Source of the DNA: FEN-1297 sp964498065
Lineage (GTDB): Bacteria; Bacteroidota; Ignavibacteria; Ignavibacteriales; Ignavibacteriaceae
Assembly (NCBI GenBank): GCA_964498065.1
Contig: CAZCFZ010000049.1
Span: 1-28,797 of the forward strand
Direction of reading: 5' to 3'
DNA length: 28,797 nt
Part shown: piece by piece, positions 7,377-15,900 of the stretch
How positions within the stretch are numbered: the first letter of the stretch is position 1
How the letters are laid out: every line of letters begins with the position of its first letter
Made by a program: the position numbers and the translations under genes
The notes under the pieces: model-generated
What the model saw: only the letters and a program-made list of their open reading frames with translations
Told to the model about the DNA's origin: nothing
Database searches by the model: none

Positions 7377-9011
7377 ATGGCTTCAAAATTAATAGAATAT
7401 AATAGTGAAGCGCGTACAAAATTAAAGAGCGGCGTTGATAAATTAGCCAATGCCGTAAAAGTTACTCTCGGCCCTAAAGGCCGGAATGTTATTCTTGAAA
7501 AGAAATTCGGTGCACCGACAGTTACAAAAGACGGTGTATCCGTTGCAAAAGAAATTGAGCTTGAAGATAACGTAGAAAATATGGGTGCACAAATGGTTCG
7601 CGAAGTTGCTTCAAAAACCAGTGACGTTGCCGGAGACGGAACAACTACAGCTACTGTTTTAGCCCAAGCAATATATAGAGAAGGTTTAAAGAATGTTACT
7701 GCCGGCGCTAACCCGATGGATCTTAAAAGAGGTATTGATTTGGCAGTTACCAAAGTGGTTGAACATTTAAGATCAGTAAGCCGCGATGTTGAAGGCAGAA
7801 ATGAAATAGCTCAAGTCGGTGCAATTTCTGCAAATAACGACAAGTCAATTGGTGAGTTAATTGCAGATGCAATGGAAAAAGTAGGAAAAGACGGTGTTAT
7901 TACAGTTGAAGAAGCAAAAGGAACAGAAACCGGCTTGGAAGTTGTTGAAGGTATGCAGTTCGACCGCGGATATCTTTCACCTTATTTTGTTACCAACACT
8001 GAAACTATGGAAACAATTCTTGAAGATCCTTACATCTTAATTCATGATAAAAAAATCTCGGCAATGAAAGATCTTTTACCTGTACTTGAAAAAGTTGCTC
8101 AACAAGGTAAATCAATGCTGATAATTGCAGAAGATCTTGAAGGCGAAGCATTGGCAACCTTAGTTGTAAACAAAATTCGCGGAACTTTAAGAGTTGCAGC
8201 GGTTAAAGCTCCTGGATTTGGCGACAGAAGAAAAGCTATGCTCGAAGATATTGCAGTACTTACCGGCGGAACCGTTATTTCCGAGGAACGCGGTTTTAAA
8301 TTGGAAAATGCTACTATTTCCTATTTAGGCACTGCTAAAAAAGTTGTCATAGATAAAGACAATACTACTATAGTTGAAGGTGCAGGCAAAACCGATGATA
8401 TCAAAAAGAGAATTAATGAAATTAAAGCTCAGATAGACAAAACAACTTCGGATTATGATAAAGAAAAATTACAGGAAAGATTAGCAAAATTATCCGGCGG
8501 AGTTGCAGTTCTAAAAATCGGTGCTTCAACAGAAGTTGAAATGAAAGAAAAGAAAGCTCGTGTTGAAGATGCTTTACATGCTACACGTGCTGCAGTTGAA
8601 GAAGGTATTGTTGCGGGCGGCGGTGTTGCTCTAGTTAGAGCCGTTGCTGTTCTTGATAAAGTAAAAAGCGAAAATATTGATCAGGAAACCGGTATAAAAA
8701 TAGTACAAAAATCCTTGGAAGAACCATTAAGACAAATAGTTAATAATGCCGGTCTGGAAGGTTCGGTCGTTCTTCAAAAAGTTAAGGAAGGTAAAGACGA
8801 TTTCGGATTTAACGCAGCCACTGAAACTTATGAAAATCTTATTAAATCCGGCGTAATTGATCCGACTAAGGTTACAAGAACCGCTCTTGAAAATGCAGCA
8901 TCCGTTGCATCATTATTGATTACTACGGAAGCAGTAGTTTATGAGAAGAAAGAAAAAGAACCGCCTATGCCAGCAATGCCTCCTGGAGGCGGAATGGGTG
9001 ATATGTATTAA
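7377..9011 (+). CDS. groEL: chaperonin GroEL
   Basis: A 544-residue 60-kDa chaperonin, full length. It forms the double-ring ATP-driven folding chamber. Visible hallmarks are the N-terminal V-T-L-G-P-K-G-R-N-V, K-D52-G-V, the nucleotide-binding G-D-G-T-T-T-A-T-V (86-94), the apical M-K-D-L-L-P-V-L-E segment, A-P-G-F-G-D-R-R-K, V-E-D-A-L-H-A-T-R-A-A-V-E-E-G with the catalytic aspartate, and a G-G-G-M-G-D-M-Y tail of the GGM type. Bacteroidota and Chlorobiota commonly have this tail. GGAGGA precedes the ATG. It is cotranscribed with groES and followed 24 nt later by a strong terminator. Confidence 0.99.
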   Translation: MASKLIEYNSEARTKLKSGVDKLANAVKVTLGPKGRNVILEKKFGAPTVTKDGVSVAKEIELEDNVENMGAQMVREVASKTSDVAGDGTTTATVLAQAIYREGLKNVTAGANPMDLKRGIDLAVTKVVEHLRSVSRDVEGRNEIAQVGAISANNDKSIGELIADAMEKVGKDGVITVEEAKGTETGLEVVEGMQFDRGYLSPYFVTNTETMETILEDPYILIHDKKISAMKDLLPVLEKVAQQGKSMLIIAEDLEGEALATLVVNKIRGTLRVAAVKAPGFGDRRKAMLEDIAVLTGGTVISEERGFKLENATISYLGTAKKVVIDKDNTTIVEGAGKTDDIKKRINEIKAQIDKTTSDYDKEKLQERLAKLSGGVAVLKIGASTEVEMKEKKARVEDALHATRAAVEEGIVAGGGVALVRAVAVLDKVKSENIDQETGIKIVQKSLEEPLRQIVNNAGLEGSVVLQKVKEGKDDFGFNAATETYENLIKSGVIDPTKVTRTALENAASVASLLITTEAVVYEKKEKEPPMPAMPPGGGMGDMY

Positions 9012-9035
9012 TCACTTTTTCTTTGCAGAATTAAA

Positions 9036-9067
9036 AGAGGCAGGTAAAACACTTGCCTCTTTTTTTA
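9036..9067 (+). terminator. Rho-independent terminator of groES-groEL
   Basis: A ten-base-pair stem AGAGGCAGGT/ACTTGCCTCT (one G-U pair) with the 5-nt loop AAAAC, followed directly by seven T. It starts 24 nt after the groEL stop. Confidence 0.94.
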
Positions 9068-9079
9068 TTTTTGAATTTA

Positions 9080-9132
9080 AGACACCCAATGTTTAAAGAT
9101 TTTATGCAGCATTGCTAAAACATTGGGTGTCT
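9080..9132. repeat. perfect 15-bp inverted repeat, possible MITE/REP-like element
   Basis: The arm AGACACCCAATGTTT (9080-9094) and its exact reverse complement (9118-9132) flank a 23-nt spacer. It sits just after the groEL terminator and is not followed by a T run, so it is not needed for termination. The right arm resembles a 13-nt stretch at 5083-5095. A mobile or REP-like repeat is the most natural reading. Confidence 0.6.
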
Positions 9133-9318
9133 GGCCACCAAGTACCCATCCAGCCTATTTTTGGGTTTACTCCGTGTAAATTTATCATTAATGAAAAATT
9201 TAAAGACCTTGCATCTTTCACTACACATTAATTACTTCTTAAATTAAATTCCTTTTCAAAGAAATTATTATATTGCATCATTATTCATAAAAAAACTTTT
9301 ACAAATACTTACTTTGCC

Positions 9319-9322
9319 GGAG
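9319..9322 (+). promoter_or_regulatory. ribosome binding site deciding a TTG start
   Basis: GGAG followed by six bases (AAATAA) and TTG at 9329. No ATG or GTG lies in frame nearby, and the TPR begins within a few residues, so TTG is the best start for the large AAA+ gene. Confidence 0.7.
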
Positions 9323-9328
9323 AAATAA

Positions 9329-12300
9329 TTGACCTCTGAAGAACTGGATGAACTTTTAGATGAAGCGTTTGAGCATTTAAGGCAGGGCCGTTACAGGATG
9401 GCCCTGACTGCCGCTAAACAAGTCTATGAGCAAAGACAAAATGATTTTAATGCAGCAACATGTTTAGCCTGGTCGCTTCTAGAAAATGGTTATCCTTCTC
9501 AGGCACTTGAAATGGCAAACCTCGCTGTCCAGGTTAGTGATGATGATGTAAGTTCAAGATTGTACCGCGGTTTTTTATTAATGCGTATGAGTATTTTTGA
9601 AGGTGCGTTATCGGATTTGGACTACGCCATCTCAAAAAAAACGGATATGCTTGTCTGGGCGCATTTAAATAAAGCAAGATCACTCGGCGGACTGGGCAGA
9701 TATTTTGAAGGACTTGAGGAAATTGAGAAAGCAATTGAAAATGATGAAGAGAATAATAAAAAACTTCTTAAAATTAGGGACTGGTTTAAAGAAACTCTCG
9801 GCTACGAGGATGGTTTTTTTAATGAAATTTTATCTGAAAAATTATCTTTAATAGAAGAAGCGGAAAATGCAATTAAAGAAAAAGAATTTTGGTTCTCTTT
9901 ATGGGCTGCCAGGGAAATATTAAATACACCTTCACTCAGTACCGATCATTATGCAGCTCACTTAATTGAATTGGAATCTTTATCTTCAATGTTTCAAATA
10001 AAAAATGCATATAAAAAAGCGGAATCTATAAAAGATTTATACAAGAACGATTCCAGATTTGAAAGTATTTATCAACGAGTATTAAAGCACAGTACAAAGG
10101 AAGAGACTAAAAACCAGAGTGAAATACAACTGAATATAATTAAACAAACTAATTTTGAATTTTATGAGAATAAACTTTTTCATGTATATAATGCTAAAAC
10201 ATATGATTTGATTGAGAATCTTCGTGCAGGTAAAAGGACATATCTGCTTCAATTTAATGAAGATAATATAAGATATATAGGCGTTGAGGTAGTTCTTGAC
10301 AATCCTTTCTATGGAAACAAAAGAATCGATATCGAAGGAATTGCGGTTTGGTTTTTGAATAACACTGAAGTCGGCAGCCATCATTTTAATCTTACAATAG
10401 AAAAAGACTGGAGAATAGTAGAATTTGTTCAAAGCTGGGGAACCGATGCTCCCGGTTTCTGGAAAGAAGGACAGGGCCGTGTGGAGATTTATCTGGATAA
10501 TTATTTAATCTGCGCCCGCTGGTTTTTAGTCGGCCAATCCGAAGTAGTTAATTTCGAAGAAACTAAAATTCCTCTTGGCACAACAGAACCGTTGGAAAAG
10601 CCTATGACAGATCAGCCGCGGGAGGTAGTATCTTCTTCTCTTAAAGCACAGGGAAATGAACCATTGGATGTCTTACTGAAAGAATTGGATAATTATATTG
10701 GCCTTCAGTTCGTTAAACAGTCTATGCGGGATTTTATTGATTATCTAAATTTTATAAACGAAAGAAAAAATCTCGGTTTAAAAACACAGGAGAATTTATC
10801 AATCCATTCTGTATTTCTCGGAAATCCCGGAACAGGCAAAACAACTATTGCCAGATTATTGGGTAAAATTTTCAAGGCAATGGGTTTGCTTAAAAACGGT
10901 CACGTAATTGAAGTTGACCGCTCCGGATTGGTCGGTCAGTATATTGGAGAAACCGCGCAAAAAACCAACAAAGTTATAAATGAGGCAATTGGCGGCGTAC
11001 TTTTTATTGATGAAGCCTATTCATTGAAAAAGCCCGATAACCAGCAGGATTTTGGACAGGAAACAATTGATGTATTAATTAAAAGAATGGAAGATAATGA
11101 AAACGAATTTGTTGTAATTGCTGCCGGTTATCCGCATGAAATGAACTTTTTTATTGACTCGAATCCGGGATTAAAATCCCGGTTCACCCACTTTTTTAAT
11201 TTTGACGATTATTCACCCGATGAATTGCTGGAAATTTTCAAGATGATTTCCGCTAAAGAAGAATATACAATTAAAGATGAGGCTTTGGATTTGTTAAAGA
11301 AGCAATTCATTAATTTATATCGGAAGAGAGATAAAACCTTCGGCAACGCACGTTTGGTAAAAAATTATTTTAGCGAAGCAAAGATTAATTTAAGTAAACG
11401 TTACTTAAAAATGCCGGTTGTTAAGCGTACCAAAGAAGCCATGACAACAATATATGCCGAAGATATACTCCCTATCCTCGAAAGTAGTAGTGCAAAAGAC
11501 ATACACTTGGGAATTGATGAAGAGGCATTAAAGAAAGCACAGGATAAATTAAATAATCTTACAGGCTTGAATTCTGTTAAAAAAGAAATTACTGAAATTA
11601 TTAAGCTTGCAAGATTTTATTCCGAACAGGGCGAAAATATTCAGGATAAATTTTCCTCGCACATTATATTTCTAGGAAATCCCGGGACAGGAAAAACAAC
11701 TGTTGCAAGGCTTTTTAGTGAAATTTATTCCGCTCTCGGAATTCTTCCTAAAGGCCATTTAGTTGAAGTTGACAGACAAGGATTAGTTGCCAGTTTCGTC
11801 GGACAAACTGCGGAAAAGACCAAGGAAGCGATTGATAAAGCTATAGGCGGTACTTTATTTATCGATGAAGCTTATACACTTATTAAAACCAAAGATGCCG
11901 GCGGATCGGATTTCGGCAAGGAAGCACTCGATACGTTATTAAAACGAATGGAAGACGACAGAGGAAAATTTATTGTTATTGCCGCCGGGTACACAGATGA
12001 AATGAACAATTTCATAAAAAGTAATCCCGGGCTTCAATCACGCTTTACTAAAAAAATAATTTTCGAAGATTATTCGCCTGATGAATTATTAGAAATAACT
12101 AATAAACTTCTTGAAAGCAAAGATCATAAACTTGATGAAGAGGCAAAAGAACCGCTTAAAAAATACTTCAATAAAATATACAGGAATAGAGACAAAACTT
12201 TCGGTAATGCGAGACTTGTTAGAGACCTGACGGAAAGCGCTTTAAAAAATCAGCTGCTGAGAATAGCGGATATTCCTTATGAAGAAAGACACGAAGAAGT

Positions 12301-13207
12301 AATTAAATATATTCTCCCGGAAGATGTTGCAGAACTAATAACTCAAAGAAAAGAAAAAGAATCCGTTAAAGTAGAGGGTGATCCGGAACTGCTGGATAAA
12401 TATCTACAAAATCTTAAGGATTTAACCGGATTAGATTCTGTTAAAAAATCCGTAACAAAACTAATCAGCAGTTTGAAAGTAGCTAAGCTGAGAAAACAAA
12501 AAGGACTAAAAGTTATTCCTAAAAATCTGAATTCGGTTTTTATGGGAAATCCAGGTACAGGCAAAACTACGGTTGCAAGATTATTAAGCAAAATATATAA
12601 AGAAATGGGAGTGCTGGAAAAAGGTCACTTAATAGAAGTTGACCGATCAGGATTAGTTGCCGGATACCAGGGACAGACTGCAGCCAAGACAAATGATGTT
12701 ATCGATAAGGCTCTCGGAGGTACTCTTTTCATTGATGAAGCCTACTCTCTTGCAAGAAGTCAAAACGACTTTGGAAGAGAAGTAATAGATACGCTGTTAA
12801 AACGCATGGAAGATGACTATGGGAAATTTATTGTTATTGTTGCCGGATATACGGCGGAGATGAAAGAATTTTTGGAATCGAATCCGGGTGTGCAGTCACG
12901 CTTTCCTAATTATTTTATCTTTGAAGACTTTACACCGAGGCAAATGCTGGAAATTACACATTTGATAAGCGAAAAAAACGGGTATAAGCTTGATGAAGGC
13001 GCCTGGCAGCTGCTGCTTGATATCTTTACCAAACAATACAAGGAAAGAGATAAAAATTTCGGAAATGCCAGGACGGTAAAAAATATTTTATATAAAGCTA
13101 TCAGCAACCAGGAGGAAAGAATATTAACAATATTGGAACCGGATGAAAATGATTTAACAATGATTACTTTGGATGACGTTGATAAAATAGAATTGACGGA
13201 AATTTAA
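9329..13207 (+). CDS. TPR protein with three tandem CbbX/SpoVK-type AAA+ ATPase domains
   Basis: A 1292-residue protein without a signal peptide or membrane segment, so cytoplasmic. In order: helical TPR-like repeats (about 1-150, with further helices to 265); a beta-rich module (about 275-410, with W-G-x-D-A-P-G-F-W and then G-R-V-E-I-Y-L-D); and three AAA+ domains. Each AAA+ domain has Walker A G-N-P-G-T-G-K-T-T (starting at 498, 783 and 1073), a pore-loop segment E-V-D-R-x-G-L-V with an aromatic residue, Walker B L-F-I-D-E-A-Y, the S-R-F arginine-finger region and the F-G-N-A-R sensor-2 motif of the CbbX family. All three therefore look ATPase-competent. CbbX remodels red-type Rubisco, and EccA of type VII secretion pairs TPRs with one such domain. 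Neither partner system is in the window. Start is TTG with GGAG. Substrate unknown. Confidence 0.92.
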   Translation: MTSEELDELLDEAFEHLRQGRYRMALTAAKQVYEQRQNDFNAATCLAWSLLENGYPSQALEMANLAVQVSDDDVSSRLYRGFLLMRMSIFEGALSDLDYAISKKTDMLVWAHLNKARSLGGLGRYFEGLEEIEKAIENDEENNKKLLKIRDWFKETLGYEDGFFNEILSEKLSLIEEAENAIKEKEFWFSLWAAREILNTPSLSTDHYAAHLIELESLSSMFQIKNAYKKAESIKDLYKNDSRFESIYQRVLKHSTKEETKNQSEIQLNIIKQTNFEFYENKLFHVYNAKTYDLIENLRAGKRTYLLQFNEDNIRYIGVEVVLDNPFYGNKRIDIEGIAVWFLNNTEVGSHHFNLTIEKDWRIVEFVQSWGTDAPGFWKEGQGRVEIYLDNYLICARWFLVGQSEVVNFEETKIPLGTTEPLEKPMTDQPREVVSSSLKAQGNEPLDVLLKELDNYIGLQFVKQSMRDFIDYLNFINERKNLGLKTQENLSIHSVFLGNPGTGKTTIARLLGKIFKAMGLLKNGHVIEVDRSGLVGQYIGETAQKTNKVINEAIGGVLFIDEAYSLKKPDNQQDFGQETIDVLIKRMEDNENEFVVIAAGYPHEMNFFIDSNPGLKSRFTHFFNFDDYSPDELLEIFKMISAKEEYTIKDEALDLLKKQFINLYRKRDKTFGNARLVKNYFSEAKINLSKRYLKMPVVKRTKEAMTTIYAEDILPILESSSAKDIHLGIDEEALKKAQDKLNNLTGLNSVKKEITEIIKLARFYSEQGENIQDKFSSHIIFLGNPGTGKTTVARLFSEIYSALGILPKGHLVEVDRQGLVASFVGQTAEKTKEAIDKAIGGTLFIDEAYTLIKTKDAGGSDFGKEALDTLLKRMEDDRGKFIVIAAGYTDEMNNFIKSNPGLQSRFTKKIIFEDYSPDELLEITNKLLESKDHKLDEEAKEPLKKYFNKIYRNRDKTFGNARLVRDLTESALKNQLLRIADIPYEERHEEVIKYILPEDVAELITQRKEKESVKVEGDPELLDKYLQNLKDLTGLDSVKKSVTKLISSLKVAKLRKQKGLKVIPKNLNSVFMGNPGTGKTTVARLLSKIYKEMGVLEKGHLIEVDRSGLVAGYQGQTAAKTNDVIDKALGGTLFIDEAYSLARSQNDFGREVIDTLLKRMEDDYGKFIVIVAGYTAEMKEFLESNPGVQSRFPNYFIFEDFTPRQMLEITHLISEKNGYKLDEGAWQLLLDIFTKQYKERDKNFGNARTVKNILYKAISNQEERILTILEPDENDLTMITLDDVDKIELTEI

Positions 13208-13276
13208 AAAAGTAAAATATTTTAATTATCTTATCTTTAATTTTAATTCTTATCAATATATTTCACTTTTCCAAAT

Positions 13277-13996
13277 ATGCTTCAGATAAAAAATCTAACA
13301 AAAAAATTCGGATCTTTTACAGCGGTAAATTCTATAAATCTTCAAGTAAAGAAAGGGGAACTATACGGTTTTCTTGGGCCAAACGGTGCAGGAAAAACTA
13401 CAACAATAAAAATGATTGCGGGTTTATACTCCCCCACCGGCGGAAAAATTACTATAGATGGAATTGATATAACCAGAGAACCAATTAAAGCAAAATCAAT
13501 TATAGGTTATATTCCCGATCAGCCTTTTTTATACGATAAATTAACCGGGAGAGAGTTTTTATATTTCAGCGGAGGCTTGTATAACCTGGATAAGGAATTT
13601 CTGCATAATAAAATCGAAGAATTGATAACGCAGTTTAATATAAAAGAATGGGTCGATAAAAGGACGGAAGAATATTCTCTTGGAATGCGGCAGAGAATAA
13701 CATTTGCTTCGGCATTTCTTCATTCACCTAAATTATTATTGGTTGACGAGCCTATGGTCGGTCTTGATCCCCAAAGTGCTGTTGTTATCAAAAAAATATT
13801 AAAGGAAAAAGCCTTTGATGGCGCGGCAATATTTATGTCTACACACAGCTTGTCGGTTGCCGAAGAGATATGTGATAAAATTGCCATAATTAAAGAAGGG
13901 CAAATAATTTATGATGATAAAAAAGAAGAGGTGGAAAAATTCAAATCCCAGCTAAAAGTCAATTTTGAATCATTCTTCCTCGAATTGACTAAGTGA
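13277..13996 (+). CDS. ABC transporter ATP-binding protein
   Basis: A 239-residue ABC ATPase with every core motif: Walker A G34-P-N-G-A-G-K-T-T42, a Q-loop near D-Q-P-F-L-Y, signature Y-S-L-G-M-R-Q-R, Walker B L-L-L-V-D-E-P, D-loop G-L-D-P, and switch histidine S-T-H-S. The short form and the I-I-G-Y-I-P-D-Q-P stretch resemble ABC-2-type exporter ATPases. It would power the membrane protein encoded 53 nt downstream on the same strand. No clear Shine-Dalgarno precedes the ATG. It starts 69 nt after the AAA+ gene with no terminator between, so all three may share a transcript. Cargo unknown. Confidence 0.93.
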   Translation: MLQIKNLTKKFGSFTAVNSINLQVKKGELYGFLGPNGAGKTTTIKMIAGLYSPTGGKITIDGIDITREPIKAKSIIGYIPDQPFLYDKLTGREFLYFSGGLYNLDKEFLHNKIEELITQFNIKEWVDKRTEEYSLGMRQRITFASAFLHSPKLLLVDEPMVGLDPQSAVVIKKILKEKAFDGAAIFMSTHSLSVAEEICDKIAIIKEGQIIYDDKKEEVEKFKSQLKVNFESFFLELTK

Positions 13997-14049
13997 CTAT
14001 TCTATCTGATTGTTAACTTAATTCATCTAGTTGAAATTAAATTAATTAA

Positions 14050-15741
14050 ATGAAAGATTTTATTCACATAGTTAAATATAAGCTGTTAATTTTTTTTAAA
14101 AATAACTCTTCTTTTAATACAAGAAGCTTAATAAAGAATTTAAGCTCATTCATAGTTTATTCGGTATTCGCTGTCGGAGCATTTTTATTTACAGGAAATG
14201 CTCTATCGTTTTTATTAATTAAAGTTAAAATCGGTTCATTTCTTCTTCATAGATTTATTTCAATAATTCTATTTATTTTCTTTTTAGCGGTTAATGTCGG
14301 CAACATTGTTGTGTCCTACTCAACGCTTTACAAGTCTAAGGAAGTGAGTTATCTTTTCACCAAACCTGTATCATATTTAAATATTTTTGCGGTAAAATTT
14401 TTAGATAATTTTTTCTATAGCTCTACAACATTACTGCTTATTATTTGTTCCGTGCTTTTGGGGTACGGTACTTATTTTAAAATGAATTTTTGGTTCTACC
14501 CGGTTTCAATTTTTTTAATCATTTTACCGTTTATGATAACAGCCGCTTCAATCGGGGTAATATTTTTAATGCTTATACTAAGGTTATCTGAGAAAATAGG
14601 GGTCAAAAACGTGCTTGCCTTCTTTTTCATTTTATATTTGGCATCATTAGGTCTATTTTTCAAAATCAGCAATCCGGTAAATATAGTTAGCAGCGTAATG
14701 CATTTTTATCCCGATATAAACGGGTATTTCGGCTTCTTGGATAATCCGATTTTAAAATTTCTTCCTAACTTTTGGGCGGCCGATGCTTTCTACTGGATGT
14801 CATCCGGTAAAATAATTAATTCGTTCCCGGATATTTTTCTGCAAATTTTTACTGCTGCATTCTTCTTTACTCTTGCTCTTTATTTATCATCAAAATGGTA
14901 TTTCCAGACATGGAAAAATTCTCTTCATTTCTCTTTTAAAAAAAAGAATTCTACAAAATTAAAAAGGAGACTAATCTCCTTTTCTAATAAATCTTCTTTC
15001 AGCCCGCAGACGGAAGCCTTGTTAAAAAAAGAATTCATGCAGTTTTTCAGAGAACCAAGCCAATGGATTCATCTTTCCGTCATTTTAATATTAATTATTA
15101 TATTTATTTTCAGTTTGACGAGTATTGATTTTAAATTATTATCGACATTTAATACAGCATTTAAAACCATAATATATTTGGTAATATTTTTATTTAACGT
15201 TTTTTTAGTATCATCATTGGCTCTAAGATTTGTATTTCCCATAGTAAGCATAGAGGGAGAAGCATTCTGGAAGATTAAAAGTTCCCCTATAAATCCCAAC
15301 AAGATTATTTTAATAAAATTTTCCATTTATTTTATAATTATCTTTTTCATAAGTCAGATTTTAAACATCTTTTCCCAGCTTAAATTCCCTTCTGAGTTAA
15401 TTGGTACTTCTATAATAAATACTATCTTTATTTGTTTAACAATTGTTTCGCTAAACTTTGGAATGGGAAGCTTTTTTGCAAATTTCAAAGAGAAAAATCC
15501 GGTAAGAATTGCATCATCTCAGGGAGCTACAATTACATTTTTACTAACTCTTATTTACTTGGTTTTTCTTGTGGTTGTTTTATTTATACCGCTTTTTAAT
15601 TTCTTTAACCCTAAAAAAACTCATTTACCTGCTACATTACATTATTTGGAATTAACTAATTTAATTATAGCATTTACTTCTATTTTAATTACATTTATTT
15701 CTTTCCGTTTAGGTAAAACTTCGTTAAAACGTGATATATAA
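14050..15741 (+). CDS. large ABC exporter membrane protein
   Basis: A 563-residue integral membrane protein with two hydrophobic halves, about 35-275 and 340-555, each with about six membrane segments. They are separated by a basic soluble loop (about 280-340) containing K-K-E-F-M-Q-F-F-R-E-P-S-Q-W. The K-K-E-F-x-x-F-x-R-x-P pattern before a membrane segment is typical of ABC-2-like exporter permeases. The two-half layout suggests a fused pair of six-helix permeases acting as one unit with a dimer of the ATPase encoded just upstream. No enzymatic domain is seen. The stop codon overlaps the T tract of an opposite-strand terminator. The exporter role is inferred from the neighbour and topology. 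Confidence 0.82.
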   Translation: MKDFIHIVKYKLLIFFKNNSSFNTRSLIKNLSSFIVYSVFAVGAFLFTGNALSFLLIKVKIGSFLLHRFISIILFIFFLAVNVGNIVVSYSTLYKSKEVSYLFTKPVSYLNIFAVKFLDNFFYSSTTLLLIICSVLLGYGTYFKMNFWFYPVSIFLIILPFMITAASIGVIFLMLILRLSEKIGVKNVLAFFFILYLASLGLFFKISNPVNIVSSVMHFYPDINGYFGFLDNPILKFLPNFWAADAFYWMSSGKIINSFPDIFLQIFTAAFFFTLALYLSSKWYFQTWKNSLHFSFKKKNSTKLKRRLISFSNKSSFSPQTEALLKKEFMQFFREPSQWIHLSVILILIIIFIFSLTSIDFKLLSTFNTAFKTIIYLVIFLFNVFLVSSLALRFVFPIVSIEGEAFWKIKSSPINPNKIILIKFSIYFIIIFFISQILNIFSQLKFPSELIGTSIINTIFICLTIVSLNFGMGSFFANFKEKNPVRIASSQGATITFLLTLIYLVFLVVVLFIPLFNFFNPKKTHLPATLHYLELTNLIIAFTSILITFISFRLGKTSLKRDI

Positions 15742-15767
15742 AAAACCTCCCGAAATAATTCGGGAGG
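15740..15767 (-). terminator. Rho-independent terminator for the DUF3160 gene
   Basis: A perfect 9-bp stem CCTCCCGAA/TTCGGGAGG with the loop ATAA (15746-15767). Read on the minus strand it is followed by six T (15740-15745), so it ends minus-strand transcription. On the plus strand it lacks a T run, though it may still weakly stop the exporter transcript. The T tract overlaps the stop codon of the convergent exporter gene. Confidence 0.8.
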
Positions 15768-15771
15768 ATTA

Positions 15772-15842
15772 CCTCCCAAAAAATTTAGGAGGACGTCGGC
15801 TTTGCTTGAGGGAATGCTTTTTGCTTAAAGCAATTTTTGCCG
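15772..15842. repeat. second hairpin and nested inverted repeats at convergent gene ends
   Basis: Right after the terminator there is a second stem CCTCC/GGAGG (15772-15776 with 15788-15792), with an inner AAA/TTT pairing. A looser nested pair follows: CGGC-TTTGCTT (15797-15807) against AAAGCAA (15827-15833) and GCCG (15839-15842). No coding capacity. They could form a layered RNA structure in both 3' untranslated ends. Confidence 0.4.
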
Positions 15843-15900
15843 AAATATTTTTTAAACTTTCATTTTAATTTAAAACTCAATCATAATTCGCAAAATTATT

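Larger units (their letters stand above)
9068..9328. other. intergenic region between groEL and the AAA+ gene
   Basis: It contains a perfect 15-bp inverted repeat (9080-9132). The remaining about 195 nt are AT-rich, apart from a slightly GC-richer stretch next to the repeat (9132-9180), and must hold the promoter of the TPR-AAA+ gene. No clear -35/-10 pair was seen. Confidence 0.55.

Noticed and set aside
7304..7753. 149-codon minus-strand ORF over groES/groEL
   Set aside because: It lies opposite the highly conserved groEL coding sequence and has no plausible domain; it is an antisense shadow.
10082..10432. 116-codon minus-strand ORF inside the AAA+ gene
   Set aside because: Antisense to a well-supported reading frame; low-complexity Ile/Phe/Lys composition of an AT-rich shadow.
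9329..13207. Rubisco activase (CbbX) as the specific function
   Set aside because: The AAA+ motifs are CbbX-like, but the protein has three motors plus TPRs and no Rubisco or Calvin-cycle genes are in the window.
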